61,697 nt of DNA from a virus. The stretch spans positions 1 to 61,697 of IMG/VR virus record IMGVR_UViG_3300047550_003451; one strand, 5' to 3'. Of the stretch, positions 8,626 through 18,003 are shown one piece after another; positions within the stretch are counted from its first letter, which is position 1; the number at the start of each line of letters is the position of its first letter. A program made the translations under genes and the position numbers. The notes beneath the pieces were generated by a model that worked only from the letters and a program-made list of their open reading frames with translations, made no database searches and was not told where the DNA came from.

Positions 8626-9061
8626 ATGATTGTTCCTGTGCAAAATTATATCAAAAACCATTGGCCCACAGCCAAGTGCATAGCTGATGCTGGCTGGGCT
8701 ATGCTGGCTGGTGCGTTGGCCTACAAGTGCCAAAGGCAGGGCCATCATCTTGTCAAGATCAATCAGTTGCTACCCAATAGCAAAAACCTGTATAGCATGT
8801 GGCACCCGCAAAAGTCACATGGATCTCAAGCAAAGAGAATACCATTGTGATCTTTGTGGAATCACTCAGCACAGACACACTAATGCAGCCATCAATATCC
8901 GCAACTGGGTACATCAACCGTGGACAATAGATCACGCAGGGCAGGACCTGCCCCCTGCGCCTGTGGATGTGATCACAGATATTCTCTACAATTGGGGTCT
9001 GCTGTCAGTGACTACGATCAAACAGCCAGCTGTTGGTGTTCACACCAACAGTAGTTCCTGG
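8626..9061 (+). pseudogene. TnpB C-terminal remnant, frameshifted
   Basis: The first frame reads IADAGWAMLAGALAYKCQRQ and so on to LLPNSK. The zinc ribbon then continues in another frame (TCIACGTRKSH...HCDLCGITQHRHTNAAINI) to the tail VITDILYNWGLLS. One indel near 8785 separates them. The N-terminal RuvC-I/II half is missing. The remnant ends in a different right-end hairpin, CTGTTGGTG-TTCA-CACCAACAG followed by TAGTTC. The region that would template an omega RNA is preserved although the protein is dead. Confidence 0.75.
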
Positions 9062-9199
9062 AATCCTATGCTTGGGCAAGCAAATACCTGGAAAACCCAT
9101 GAGAAAATTATTGGTTTTGTTGATCCTAAAAACTGGTTGACTGATTTCCGATTGGTGCTATATTGAATAGGTAAGCTGAAACAGAGGAGCAAAACAGCT

Positions 9200-9502
9200 A
9201 TGGCAAAGACTTTTACGCATATTGGTGCAGCAGTGTACAAGGGCAAGGACAAGTTTCGTTTTACGCATGGTCGTGCAGATGTTCGTGTGAAGACCATGAC
9301 CAAGGAGGGGTTCCAGGACATTGTGTTTGTGGAACTGCCCAATGAAATGACCAAGGAAATGGCTTTCCTCACAGAGCAGGCCCGCACACTGGCATCACAA
9401 CGGGGTCTGAAGATTCCTGTCACTTCCACACCCAATGCCCACAACACAGAGGATACCAATCTGGTCAGCGAGGAGTCAGTTCCCCAGCTGGCAGCAGCTT
9501 AG
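9200..9502 (+). CDS. Hypothetical 100-aa protein
   Basis: The ATG is preceded by AGAGGAG 11 nt upstream. The protein is soluble and has no signal or membrane segment. A basic N-terminal half (GKDKFRFTHGRADVRVKTMT) is followed by an acidic, disordered-looking C-terminal tail. No domain is recognised. It is the first of three small rightward genes between element remnants. Confidence 0.55.
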   Translation: MAKTFTHIGAAVYKGKDKFRFTHGRADVRVKTMTKEGFQDIVFVELPNEMTKEMAFLTEQARTLASQRGLKIPVTSTPNAHNTEDTNLVSEESVPQLAAA

Positions 9503-9547
9503 ATAGGCCAGGCCCCGGAACAGTGTGAAAAATTTTGGTGTGCTGCG

Positions 9548-9576
9548 TTGACTGATATCTATTGTGAGCATACACT
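9548..9576 (+). promoter_or_regulatory. Possible sigma-70-type promoter
   Basis: TTGACT, a 17-nt spacer and TACACT lie 43 nt before the favoured ATG (9619) of the next gene. The -35 fits well and the -10 moderately. Confidence 0.4.
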
Positions 9577-9618
9577 ACACATGAGCTAGAACACATGCTC
9601 ACAATAGGAAAACAGTTG

Positions 9619-9840
9619 ATGAATCAGAAAACCCAAATTGTAAAATATCTACGAGGTACTGGTCGCAGCCTGACCAATCAACAGGCCTTGCACAAGTTTG
9701 GAGTGCGCAATCTCAGTGCTCGTATGAGCGAAATTCGTCAGATGGGGTTGCGTGTTCGCACACACAAGACCAAATCTGGTGATATTTCCTATGCAGTCAG
9801 TGCTAGGGATCTTGATGGTAGCCGAAGGCTTTGTGTGTGA
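9619..9840 (+). CDS. Small winged-helix-like DNA-binding protein
   Basis: The ATG at 9619 is preferred over 9595 because AGGAAAA lies about 9 nt before it. The 73 residues read as a compact helix-turn-helix with wing: QIVKYLRGTGRSLTNQQAL, then KFGVRNLSARMSEIRQMG, then a beta-wing with VRTHKT...ISYAVS. This is the usual layout of small phage winged-helix regulators. Target unknown. A strong hairpin follows the stop codon. Confidence 0.55.
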   Translation: MNQKTQIVKYLRGTGRSLTNQQALHKFGVRNLSARMSEIRQMGLRVRTHKTKSGDISYAVSARDLDGSRRLCV

Positions 9841-9846
9841 AGTTTT

Positions 9847-9871
9847 CAGTCAACAATCTGATTGTTGACTG
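9847..9871 (+). terminator. Hairpin after the winged-helix gene
   Basis: CAGTCAACAAT-CTG-ATTGTTGACTG is an 11-bp perfect stem seven bases after the stop codon. Only a weak T run (CTTTTG) follows, so termination is likely but not certain. Confidence 0.5.
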
Positions 9872-9947
9872 CATGCTTTTGTGCCTAGTGTTGGTCAAAC
9901 ATCAGTCATTTTCTTAACTGATGGCCAATAAATTTCATTGATTCTCA

Positions 9948-9976
9948 GTCCATGCCCTGAGAGAAAGGGCATGGAC
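9948..9976 (+). other. Stable hairpin before the 10,006 gene
   Basis: GTCCATGCCCT-GAGAGAA-AGGGCATGGAC is an 11-bp perfect stem ending 14 nt before the Shine-Dalgarno AGGAGG. It may cap or protect the 5' end of the mRNA or end upstream transcription. Confidence 0.45.
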
Positions 9977-10005
9977 TTAGGATTTTGTCAAGGAGGAATT
10001 GGTCT

Positions 10006-10425
10006 ATGACCATGCACCTAATGGGACCTGCCTATAACAATATTGGCAGGCATCGCAAAAAACCCACCGCCAAACAAATTCGAGCACAACAGGAACATGA
10101 TAGGTTTCTCACCAAAATGGGAGTGCATCCGGATCAATTGAGTGCTCGACGAGCACCTGTTCGCAAATTACAACACACTGTGCATACAGTTTCACAGGGG
10201 CCTGAGTGCACCAATGGTTTTGGTGTGGCTGGATTCAAAAAAAGTGTTTTTGACAGCCAATGGCAAAACACCTACCAGAATGATCCAGAAATGGCAGCCC
10301 GAGAACAAGCCGCATTGCAAGCAGCACACGTCAAAGCCCTGAGAGTGGCACCTGCCTACAGCAAAGGTGCTTATCAATATATCACACCTGATTCGGACCT
10401 GAGTGACATTGGCAAGAAAAAATAG
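10006..10425 (+). CDS. Hypothetical 139-aa basic protein
   Basis: The ATG at 10006 has AGGAGG nine nt upstream. The N-terminal half is strongly basic (NIGRHRKKPTAKQIRAQQEH) and the rest is mixed. There is no membrane segment. I do not recognise the family. The stop lies five bases from the convergent tailspike gene, so the two transcripts face each other. Confidence 0.55.
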   Translation: MTMHLMGPAYNNIGRHRKKPTAKQIRAQQEHDRFLTKMGVHPDQLSARRAPVRKLQHTVHTVSQGPECTNGFGVAGFKKSVFDSQWQNTYQNDPEMAAREQAALQAAHVKALRVAPAYSKGAYQYITPDSDLSDIGKKK

Positions 10426-10430
10426 TGGTG

Positions 10431-11642
10431 TTAGGGAATGCTTGTAATATTATTGGCACTTATGGTGTTAGTTCCCATCGGAGTCACCAACAATGAGCAA
10501 GTGTTGCCAATGATTGTATTATAATCTGCACCCGTTTCTACAATACTGTCAGTTATTGCCGCTCCACTGCTACGGCAACTGTTGCCCACAATTGTACATC
10601 CTGTGGAATTATTAAGTGTAATATCTTCCGCTTGATTGCCTGACAGGCTGTTGCTACTGATAGTATGTTGAGACCCCTCCACAAGAATGCCTAAAAAGCT
10701 GTCATATATCGTATTGCCCACAAGATTGACTCTTGTACTCTGGCTGTCAACAACAATAGCAGTATCTAAGTTGGCTACAAGAGTGCCACTGCTGAATACA
10801 CTGGAATGTACATTTATATTGGTGCTATTCACTACCGTTAATGGATGGAGCCCACTTTGGGTTTGAATAAACGAACAATTGGTCAAGCTTACATTAGTGG
10901 TGTCAGAGATCAACAATCCCCCGCCTTGGTTATAGGTGGCACAATTGACCAACTTATGGTTGTCTCCTTGTGATAATGGTAGTGTAAGATTGTCAATCCA
11001 AAATCCATGTAAACTCCCCGCGCCGCCATTTAGAGCAGTGCAATTGTTCCAAGAAGTTTGTCCGCAAACAAATACAATGTAACCAAATTCACAGTCTTCT
11101 GCCAACAAGTTGTTCAAGCGTATATTTTGACAATATGTAGCAAAAATTGCTGCACTTAGGGCACCAAAGTAACAATCTGATATTTGTATGTTGTAGATCT
11201 GACTAGATTGATTTACCCCATTTAAAGATATAGCTGTTCCTGTATATGGGTGGGCCAAACCATCAAAAAAACTAAAACCACTAATGTTGATATTATAACT
11301 GGGTTGATTGATTGGGGTAGTATAGTCAAAGATAGGTTTAGTTGCATCCCGGCTAATTAATAGTGTATTACTAAAACCAGCACCTTGTATGTATAGACCA
11401 GGTATGAGACTAATAGTATCCAATAGATACTGTCCTGGGGGGAAATATACAGAACTAATATTTAAAATAAGAGCAGCATTAATAGCGGACTGCACACTAG
11501 TAGTATCGTCCACATTACCGTCGCCCACAGCGCCAAAGTCTTTGACATTCAAACTGTCTTCAAATCGTGTGCCAATAGTGCGTACTACACTGCCATCGGC
11601 ATTGATTTGCACAGGCAAAAGACTGGGGGTATAATAGGTCAT
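10431..11642 (-). CDS. Pectate-lyase-like beta-helix tailspike
   Basis: Residues about 30-70 read LNVKDFGAVGDGNVDDTTS followed by QSAINAA, the signature at the start of the Pectate_lyase_3 right-handed beta-helix in phage tailspikes. The rest is a regular run of Asn-rich coils (ISGFSFFDG, NISDCYF, NVSLTNCSFIQT, TIVGNSC) as expected for stacked rungs. Such proteins bind or cleave surface polysaccharide. No catalytic residues can be assigned. A late promoter lies 27 nt upstream, and a collagen-like fibre gene follows the same orientation just upstream. Confidence 0.8.
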   Translation of the reverse strand: MTYYTPSLLPVQINADGSVVRTIGTRFEDSLNVKDFGAVGDGNVDDTTSVQSAINAALILNISSVYFPPGQYLLDTISLIPGLYIQGAGFSNTLLISRDATKPIFDYTTPINQPSYNINISGFSFFDGLAHPYTGTAISLNGVNQSSQIYNIQISDCYFGALSAAIFATYCQNIRLNNLLAEDCEFGYIVFVCGQTSWNNCTALNGGAGSLHGFWIDNLTLPLSQGDNHKLVNCATYNQGGGLLISDTTNVSLTNCSFIQTQSGLHPLTVVNSTNINVHSSVFSSGTLVANLDTAIVVDSQSTRVNLVGNTIYDSFLGILVEGSQHTISSNSLSGNQAEDITLNNSTGCTIVGNSCRSSGAAITDSIVETGADYNTIIGNTCSLLVTPMGTNTISANNITSIP

Positions 11643-11668
11643 CTGGTTGATCCTTGTTCACATATATT

Positions 11669-11676
11669 ATATTTAG
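11669..11676 (-). promoter_or_regulatory. Late promoter (CTAAATAT)
   Basis: A late-type octamer variant, CTAAATAT on the minus strand, 27 nt before the tailspike ATG. Confidence 0.45.
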
Positions 11677-11702
11677 GATGTGCCTGACAGGTGATTTTTT
11701 TG

Positions 11703-12953
<1,251 letters not shown>

Positions 12954-12955
12954 TC

Positions 12956-13597
12956 ATGAATTTAAAATTGTTGTCATGTAATTTTGACCCACAGGCATAT
13001 TGGACAAATCCATTACCTGAAAACTATCCCATTGATCCTCAACAAATGGACTTGTTTGATCAAAATGGATATGACTTGAGTAGACTGGAAATAGCTTATA
13101 GTCAAGTGAATCATGGCCTTGCAACCGTGCATAGAAACGCCCAACATGTGGCACTCAAACAGCCATGGTTCACACAAATACCCCAAGTGCATGATGGAGC
13201 AATATTAAATCATGCTTTGATTTTTGAAAGAAAAGGATATCAGGGGCCAGCACTGCAACAATTGGAATCATGGGCCAAAACCCATCCTATAATTCACAAA
13301 CTAGTCAAATATAGACCCAAATGGGGGATAGATTTCAGCATGGATTGGGCAGACAGGCAAGGAAATGTTTTTGAACTACTGCATTATGAGTTTGACAGTT
13401 TTGATTTTGCAGAAATCCAACAGGTGAAGACAACCTTGGAATCTCTCTTGTTGGGCATAGACTGGCAACAAAAAGGTCAACAAATGCTTGCCTGTAAACA
13501 TGAATGGCATGGTCTGGATTTTTTTGCACAAAGTGATTACAAATGTGGATTTTTTGGATTACCCAGTGAGAGATTCAAAATGGTTGCCTGGCAATAG
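12956..13597 (+). CDS. Hypothetical 213-aa protein
   Basis: The ATG at 12956 starts MNLKLLSCNFDPQAYW. The protein is soluble, rich in Trp, His and Gln, with a conserved-looking block GIDFSMDWADRQGNVFELLH near residue 125. No domain is recognised. It is divergent from the collagen-like gene and ends before a clear intrinsic terminator. Confidence 0.55.
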   Translation: MNLKLLSCNFDPQAYWTNPLPENYPIDPQQMDLFDQNGYDLSRLEIAYSQVNHGLATVHRNAQHVALKQPWFTQIPQVHDGAILNHALIFERKGYQGPALQQLESWAKTHPIIHKLVKYRPKWGIDFSMDWADRQGNVFELLHYEFDSFDFAEIQQVKTTLESLLLGIDWQQKGQQMLACKHEWHGLDFFAQSDYKCGFFGLPSERFKMVAWQ

Positions 13598-13649
13598 AGG
13601 CGCAAGCATTCAAGCTAGTGCAAAATAGTGTTGACAAAAATTCCACAGC

Positions 13650-13674
13650 AACCAGAGGTGCACCACCTCTGGTT
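13650..13674 (+). other. Inverted repeat after the 213-aa gene
   Basis: AACCAGAGGTG-CAC-CACCTCTGGTT is a perfect 11-bp stem with a 3-nt loop, upstream of the T-tailed terminator. Confidence 0.5.
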
Positions 13675-13687
13675 GGTCAAGCAGATC

Positions 13688-13720
13688 CCTCAGGCCCACC
13701 CAACTGGGGCTGAGTTTTTT
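13688..13720 (+). terminator. Rho-independent terminator
   Basis: CTCAGGCCC pairs imperfectly with GGGGCTGAG and is followed by six T residues. It ends the rightward 213-aa gene and overlaps the stop of the leftward dps gene. Confidence 0.7.
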
Positions 13721-14166
13721 CAGCTGCGATTCTTTTTTCCCGTGGCTCTAAGCATCCAACCATGCTTACCATGTATCTCCAATCTTGCGCCCAAGTAATT
13801 GACCACACCTTCCTGATTGGCAATCTTGGCCTGCTCCAGTGATGCGTTCAAACTTTGGATCACTTGTGTGTTGGCATCCAGCAATTTTTCAATCATGCCA
13901 CTGGCAGTGGGAATCTTATTATCATCTTCCCAAGTGGCCAGTTCCATCAAGCGGCCAAAATTGAAGGGCACATATTCATCTTGCGCGCGGATGTGTTCTC
14001 CAGTGGTGTCCAAGCTGCTCCACAAATCATTGTAGATTTGTCCAAACATGTCGTGCAATTGAAAGAAGTCACTGCCTTCCACATTAAAATGATATTTGTG
14101 CGCCATCATATACATAACAAATGTATCTGCCAAAACTACTTTGAGGCTTGTACCTAATTCACTCAT
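13720..14166 (-). CDS. dps: Dps/ferritin-like protein
   Basis: Dps dodecamers oxidise and store iron and shield DNA from peroxide damage. The start (MSELGTSLK) has AAGGA and a late promoter upstream; the longer frame upstream overlaps dCMP deaminase sequence and is rejected. Ferroxidase ligands are present with family spacing: H26, H38, D53 and E57 (12, 15 and 4 residues apart, as in E. coli Dps). YHFNVEGSDFFQLHDMF matches the dinuclear-site helix. At 148 residues it is close to normal length. With SOD and the IscA-like gene nearby it suggests protection of phage or host DNA late in infection. Confidence 0.85.
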   Translation of the reverse strand: MSELGTSLKVVLADTFVMYMMAHKYHFNVEGSDFFQLHDMFGQIYNDLWSSLDTTGEHIRAQDEYVPFNFGRLMELATWEDDNKIPTASGMIEKLLDANTQVIQSLNASLEQAKIANQEGVVNYLGARLEIHGKHGWMLRATGKKNRS

Positions 14167-14198
14167 GATTGATCCTTGTGTTTGATTATCGTCTACCA

Positions 14199-14206
14199 TA
14201 TTTATT
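14199..14206 (-). promoter_or_regulatory. Late promoter (AATAAATA)
   Basis: On the minus strand AATAAATA lies 33 nt before the dps ATG, placing dps among late genes. It sits at the very end of the dCMP deaminase coding region. Confidence 0.55.
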
Positions 14207-14765
14207 ATTTTTCCTGGTTCAAATCTACCAACAGCCAGTTTACTTGCGCTTGCATCAACAGTTGTTGACTCAGTTGTATTTGAGGCTGCCATTTTTGGAA
14301 AAATGGCAGGCTGGGATCCATACATGCTTGATCCACCAACACATGGCTGATTCCGCTCTGGATGATAGCCCTGGAACAATCGCAACACGGCCAATGAGTC
14401 ACAGCAAGTGTACAACCATCACAGCTGATACCATTACGTGCGCAGCTGTAGATCACATTTCTTTCTGCATGTTCAAATGTCCAGGATTTGTAGGGTTGTT
14501 CTATATCCAAATATTTCTGATCATCCAATCCTCGTGGAATACCATTGTATCCAAACCCTCGAGGATTGCGGTTGTGATCAAAAATCACTGCACCCACTTT
14601 TGTTTGGTCCTTGCTCCATGTGGCCACTTGATGTGCCAACAATAACCATCTTTTGTTCCACTGGTGATCAAAAATCACTGTACCCACTTTTGTTTGGTCC
14701 TTGCTCCATGTGGCCACGGGATGTGCCAACAATAACCATCTTTTGTTCCACTTGTGAAGTACCAC
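14205..14765 (-). CDS. Deoxycytidylate (dCMP) deaminase with duplicated N-terminus
   Basis: The zinc-binding motifs HAE (H99, E101) and PCCDC (C127, C130) identify the cytidine/dCMP deaminase family, which turns dCMP into dUMP for dTMP synthesis. Residues 5-34 and 35-64 are an almost identical tandem duplication (WNKRWLLLAH...KVG), caused by a 90-bp DNA repeat. Family members have this first beta-alpha unit only once, so the extra copy is odd but in frame. The original start codon seems lost to the element that begins at 14,754; a GTG at 14765 or an internal start may serve. Confidence 0.8.
   Translation of the reverse strand: MVLHKWNKRWLLLAHPVATWSKDQTKVGTVIFDHQWNKRWLLLAHQVATWSKDQTKVGAVIFDHNRNPRGFGYNGIPRGLDDQKYLDIEQPYKSWTFEHAERNVIYSCARNGISCDGCTLAVTHWPCCDCSRAIIQSGISHVLVDQACMDPSLPFFQKWQPQIQLSQQLLMQAQVNWLLVDLNQEK
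14575..14754. repeat. 90-bp direct tandem duplication
   Basis: 14575-14664 and 14665-14754 are the same 90 bp apart from a few substitutions (such as CTT/CGG before GATGTGCC). The right copy ends exactly where the mobile element begins, so duplication and insertion may be linked. Confidence 0.85.
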
Positions 14766-15061
14766 GCCCTCTAGGGATGTGGCTTCCTGCTAGATTCCAG
14801 TTCACCTTTAGCCAATGGGCTTATTCATTGGTGTGTTCCGGTCCACAGGCGGTATTTTTTTACGGACTTGTGGCACTTCCTGCCCTAGTCCCTGCGGTAT
14901 TGCTACCGGGATATCCCAAGCCCCTTAGGGCTCTTGCTACATCACTAATATTGTTTATACATAGCGGTTAACACAAATGCAACCAGATTCAAAAAATATT
15001 TGCGTCACAAACCGCCATCCATCCCGGCTAAAGCGCCCTGGCTTTCCGCGGCGGGAGGTAA
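14754..15061 (-). mobile_element. Gene-less IS605-type element (MITE), copy 1
   Basis: Read on the minus strand, the roughly 308-bp unit begins with the type B hairpin (left end). It continues through a structured stretch containing GGTAGCAATACCGCAGGGAC and CACAAGTCCGTAAAAAAATA, and ends in the type A hairpin and GTACTTCAC. No transposase or TnpB frame is present. The interior resembles the 3' region of TnpB elements that yields omega RNA. Copies 2 and 3 lie near 25.9 and 51.4 kb. The right end abuts the 5' end of the dCMP deaminase frame. Confidence 0.7.
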
Positions 15062-15104
15062 CTCAACGATTTATCCTCCGTTGATTGAATATGCACAAGA
15101 ATAA

Positions 15105-15112
15105 TCTAAATA
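15105..15112 (+). promoter_or_regulatory. Probable late promoter (TCTAAATA)
   Basis: One or two mismatches from the consensus octamer, 27 nt before the ATG of the HAD-like gene. Confidence 0.4.
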
Positions 15113-15138
15113 GATACATATGTCAAAAGGACCAATGC

Positions 15139-15642
15139 ATGCTCAAGATAGTTTTTTTGGATTTTGATGGCGTTTTATTGCCTGACAGCCAAGCATTTGA
15201 TCAAAGTCAACAGGGATTGACTGTGCACAACTATTTGGAAACTGTGATTTTTGATCCCAAATGTGTGAGTCAAGTCAACCATATACTTGCACAAACCCAA
15301 GCACAAATTGTATTGAGCACCAGTTGGGCTAGGGGACACACCTTTAGTCAACTTTGTGCGTGTCTAACACGCAATCACATTGATTGCAGTCACATCTATG
15401 AATATGAAGATCCCAGTCTGGGGGATTGGCGTACTCCCCGAACCATGAGCTCTGACAGAGCTAGAGAAATCCTATTATGGTTGGAAGACCATCCATTTGT
15501 CAAGCAATGGTGTGCATTGGACGATCAACTCAACATTGCTAGATTGGGCAAAAGGGCCATTGTGATCGATCCACAAATGGGCATAGGAAGCAGCAATGCT
15601 GCACATGCAATAAATTTATTATTTAAATCGGAAGACCAATAG
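15139..15642 (+). CDS. HAD-like phosphatase/RNA-repair type domain protein
   Basis: The ATG at 15139 has AAAAGGA eight nt upstream. Motif I is FLDFDGVLL, motif II is the S/T of VLSTSW, and a late Asp pair is in ALDDQ. The TSW pattern after motif II resembles the small HAD domains (HAD_SAK type) found in phages beside nucleic-acid repair enzymes. Length (167 aa) suits a capless HAD fold. Substrate unknown. The stop overlaps the end of an inverted TnpB remnant. Confidence 0.65.
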   Translation: MLKIVFLDFDGVLLPDSQAFDQSQQGLTVHNYLETVIFDPKCVSQVNHILAQTQAQIVLSTSWARGHTFSQLCACLTRNHIDCSHIYEYEDPSLGDWRTPRTMSSDRAREILLWLEDHPFVKQWCALDDQLNIARLGKRAIVIDPQMGIGSSNAAHAINLLFKSEDQ

Positions 15643-16088
15643 CGAGTGGTATGAACTACTGTTGGTGTAAACACCAACAGCTGGCTGTTTGATCGTAGTC
15701 ACTGACAGCAGACCCCAATTGTCGAGAATATCTGTGATCACATCCACAGGTGCTTGGGGCAGTTCCTGCCCTGCATGATCTAGTGTCCACGGTTGATGTC
15801 CCCAGTTGCGGATATTGATGGCTGCATTAGTATGCCTGTGCTGAGTGATTCCACAAAGATCACAATGGTATTCTCGTTGCTTGAGATCCATGTGACTTTT
15901 GCATGTGCCACATGCACTGCAGGTTTTGCTGCTGGGTAGCCACTGATTGATCCGAATGAGATGATGCCCTTGCCTTTGGCACTTGTAGGCCAACGCACCA
16001 TCCAGCATTGCCCAACCTGCATCTGCTATGGCCTTGGCTATGGGCTTGCTCTTGCGCGTATCTGTTGGGCTCTAGCCACAACAGGCTT
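15619..16088 (-). pseudogene. TnpB C-terminal remnant (longest copy)
   Basis: About 140 residues remain in one open frame without a start codon, from KSKPIAKAIADAGWAM to the zinc ribbon TCSACGTCKSH...HCDLCG and the tail VITDILDNWGLLSVTTIKQ. An in-frame TAG lies just upstream of the retained part. The position of the RuvC-III Asp reads H-R-H-T-N-A-A. It ends in the CTGTTGGTG-TTTA-CACCAACAG hairpin. RuvC-I and -II are deleted, so it cannot be a nuclease. Confidence 0.78.
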
Positions 16089-16169
16089 GCGCAGGGAAAG
16101 ACTAATCCTAAATCTATATTGCAATCACATGCTTTTAATCTTATGCTAAGCGATCCAGAGGTGGCAACA

Positions 16170-16177
16170 TATAAATA
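16170..16177 (+). promoter_or_regulatory. Consensus late promoter TATAAATA
   Basis: A perfect octamer. The nearest rightward gene is speD, whose start lies 114 nt downstream. The leader between them contains a GAAGGC/GCCTTC inverted repeat. Confidence 0.55.
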
Positions 16178-16290
16178 ATTGATACACGGACAAGAAGGCT
16201 CTTCGTTCTAATGCTTGCCTTCCATGGGGTTGAAAGGCCTCTTCTGTTGACATTAGCATGATCAACGTTGGAACATGGAAGGGAAAACGA

Positions 16291-16656
16291 ATGGCGGGAT
16301 TTATACAAGAAGGGTCTCTTTGTTTTGCAGGCAAACATTTGCTATTGGATCTGCATGATTGTGAATACAATGCTCCCATGGAACAAATACAACAGGCCAT
16401 GATACAAGCATGTTTAGCCACAGGAGCTACAGTCTTGTTTGATTATGCACATCCTTTTGAAGGCAATGGTAGCAGCGGAGTAATTGTTCTAGCGGAAAGC
16501 CATGGATCATGGCATCAATGGCCAGAAAATAACTTTGTGGCAATTGATATTTTTGTATGCGGCACATGTGACCCACACCTAGCAGTGCCAGTACTTGTTT
16601 CTTTGTTCAAACCCAAACGTGTGAATGTAAAATTGGAAAAAAGAGGGCAGAGCTAA
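16291..16656 (+). CDS. speD: S-adenosylmethionine decarboxylase proenzyme
   Basis: SpeD makes decarboxylated AdoMet for spermidine synthesis, using a pyruvoyl group formed by self-cleavage. Here LAESH contains the cleavage Ser (S70), H75 is five residues later in WHQWPE, and C90 is 20 residues after S70. This is the spacing of S63, H68 and C83 in the bacterial class 1b enzyme. The 121-aa length fits that class. The ATG with GGAAGGG upstream is preferred over one at 16258. T4-like cyanophages are known to carry speD, possibly to supply polyamines for DNA packing. Confidence 0.88.
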   Translation: MAGFIQEGSLCFAGKHLLLDLHDCEYNAPMEQIQQAMIQACLATGATVLFDYAHPFEGNGSSGVIVLAESHGSWHQWPENNFVAIDIFVCGTCDPHLAVPVLVSLFKPKRVNVKLEKRGQS

Positions 16657-17120
16657 TCTTGACATGCCAGACCATTTGCTATATTTTCGCAGTTTATTGA
16701 AGGAGTCACAAACATGGTCTGGAAAGAAATAGCTCAGTGGTCAGTTTACGTCCCGCCGCAGAAAGCCAGGCGCCTTTAGGCCCTGGATGGATAACGGCGG
16801 GAGGCGATCCCAGTTTCACAACGCACAGTCAGAAATCATTCGTGTGAGGAAAATTAAACGCACTGGTGCAATCTAAAAAACGCAAGGGTTATCAACCAAT
16901 GTCTGGCATTCAAGAGCTACAGGAGCTAGATCGCAATTGGCGCAGCAATTTTGAATCTAGATTAACATGGTATTCACTACAAAATAGCTGATTATTCCCC
17001 GATGAATATGTTTCAGCCCATTCCCTTGACCAAGGAATATAAGACATCCAGGGTTGTCAACTGCGCAACAAACTTGTGCAACCATATTAAATAATCAAAA
17101 TTTTTGATAAGAGATGTTTG
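16657..17120. other. Non-coding stretch with a type B hairpin
   Basis: A type B hairpin in reverse orientation spans 16750-16802 (TCCCGCCGC...GGATGGATAACGGC). A 30-codon ORF from ATG 16899 to TGA 16991 (MSGIQELQELDRNWRSNF) could be a gene fragment. An ATTAAATA octamer at 17086-17093 precedes sod by 28 nt and may be its late promoter. Nothing else is recognised. Confidence 0.5.
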
Positions 17121-17681
17121 ATGTTGATACAACGTGCTAGGGACATAATTTGTGAAGCCATGCAATGGCAACCTTTGACTGTGACGCCTTTGCCTTATGG
17201 TTTGAATGCTCTTGAACCTTGTATGAGCAGACATTGTGTGGATGTTCACTACAACAAACTGACCAAAAGATATTTCACCAAATACAATAAGAGTGGTGAT
17301 TTGTTTCAAAAAGCAGGAGCACTGTTGCACGACCAATATTATTGGCCTCTCATGCAGCCCTACAGCAAAAACAATCTGCCCAGTGAAGATCTTGAGCAAT
17401 CTATCCACAATGTGCATGTGAGTGTGGACAATTTCAAGGAAAAAATTTTGCAGTCAGCTCTGAGTGTACAAGGAAATGGATGGGTTTTGATTATGAAAGA
17501 TTTACAGATTCAAACTGTGCAAAATCATGTGTTGCCTGCACAAATTGCTTGTGCCATTGACATATGGGAGCATGCCACAGTAGATTATGATTATGATAGA
17601 GAAAAATTCTTGGATCATTACTGGAATGTGATCAACTGGAGCAAATTGGAACAAGCACTCAATGAAAAAACAGGTTATTGA
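17121..17681 (+). CDS. sodB: Iron/manganese superoxide dismutase
   Basis: Converts superoxide to oxygen and hydrogen peroxide. All four metal ligands are seen: H43 in DVHYNKL, H70 in LLHDQYYW, D147 and H151 in DIWEH. LPYGLNALEP and the C-terminal WNVINW are family signatures. The helical hairpin between the first two His is about 20 residues shorter than in E. coli SodB. The ATG after AAGAGA was chosen; a TTG lies one codon earlier. The 3' end overlaps the IscA-like gene by 20 nt, so the two are probably cotranslated. Fe versus Mn use cannot be told. Confidence 0.85.
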   Translation: MLIQRARDIICEAMQWQPLTVTPLPYGLNALEPCMSRHCVDVHYNKLTKRYFTKYNKSGDLFQKAGALLHDQYYWPLMQPYSKNNLPSEDLEQSIHNVHVSVDNFKEKILQSALSVQGNGWVLIMKDLQIQTVQNHVLPAQIACAIDIWEHATVDYDYDREKFLDHYWNVINWSKLEQALNEKTGY

Positions 17682-18003
17682 AATCACTGAATCTGCTCAA
17701 CAGGCAATCAAATGTATTTTGAGCAACAGACCAGATCAAGCATTGCGTTTGGGTATCAACAACAAAGGATGTAGTGGACATAGTTATACATATGAAGTGA
17801 TTGATCGAAGTTCTATTGCTAGATTTGATGAACTTATAGATCTGGAACCTTCTGTTACAGTTGTGATTGCAGCTGAGTCCTTACTAAAACTTATAGGCAG
17901 CACCTTGGATTGGCAGAAAAATTTGTTTGAAGCGCAATTCCAATGGCACAATCCCCAGGTCAAGAACACATGTGGTTGTGGCATCAGTGTGGGATTTGTG
18001 TGA
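17662..18003 (+). CDS. A-type iron-sulphur carrier (IscA/HesB family)
   Basis: The family takes part in assembling or carrying Fe-S clusters through three Cys. They are present as C37 (NKGCSGH), C104 and C106 (TCGCG), with the spacing of IscA. The 113-aa length is typical. It overlaps sod upstream and the next gene downstream (TGATG), forming a three-gene operon. HesB-like genes are known in T4-like marine phages. The link with SOD suggests protection or rebuilding of Fe-S enzymes in infected cells. Confidence 0.85.
   Translation: MKKQVIEITESAQQAIKCILSNRPDQALRLGINNKGCSGHSYTYEVIDRSSIARFDELIDLEPSVTVVIAAESLLKLIGSTLDWQKNLFEAQFQWHNPQVKNTCGCGISVGFV

Noticed and set aside
14167-14415. N-terminal extension of Dps by 83 residues
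   Set aside because: The extension overlaps deaminase coding sequence in another frame, and a Shine-Dalgarno plus late promoter mark the inner start.
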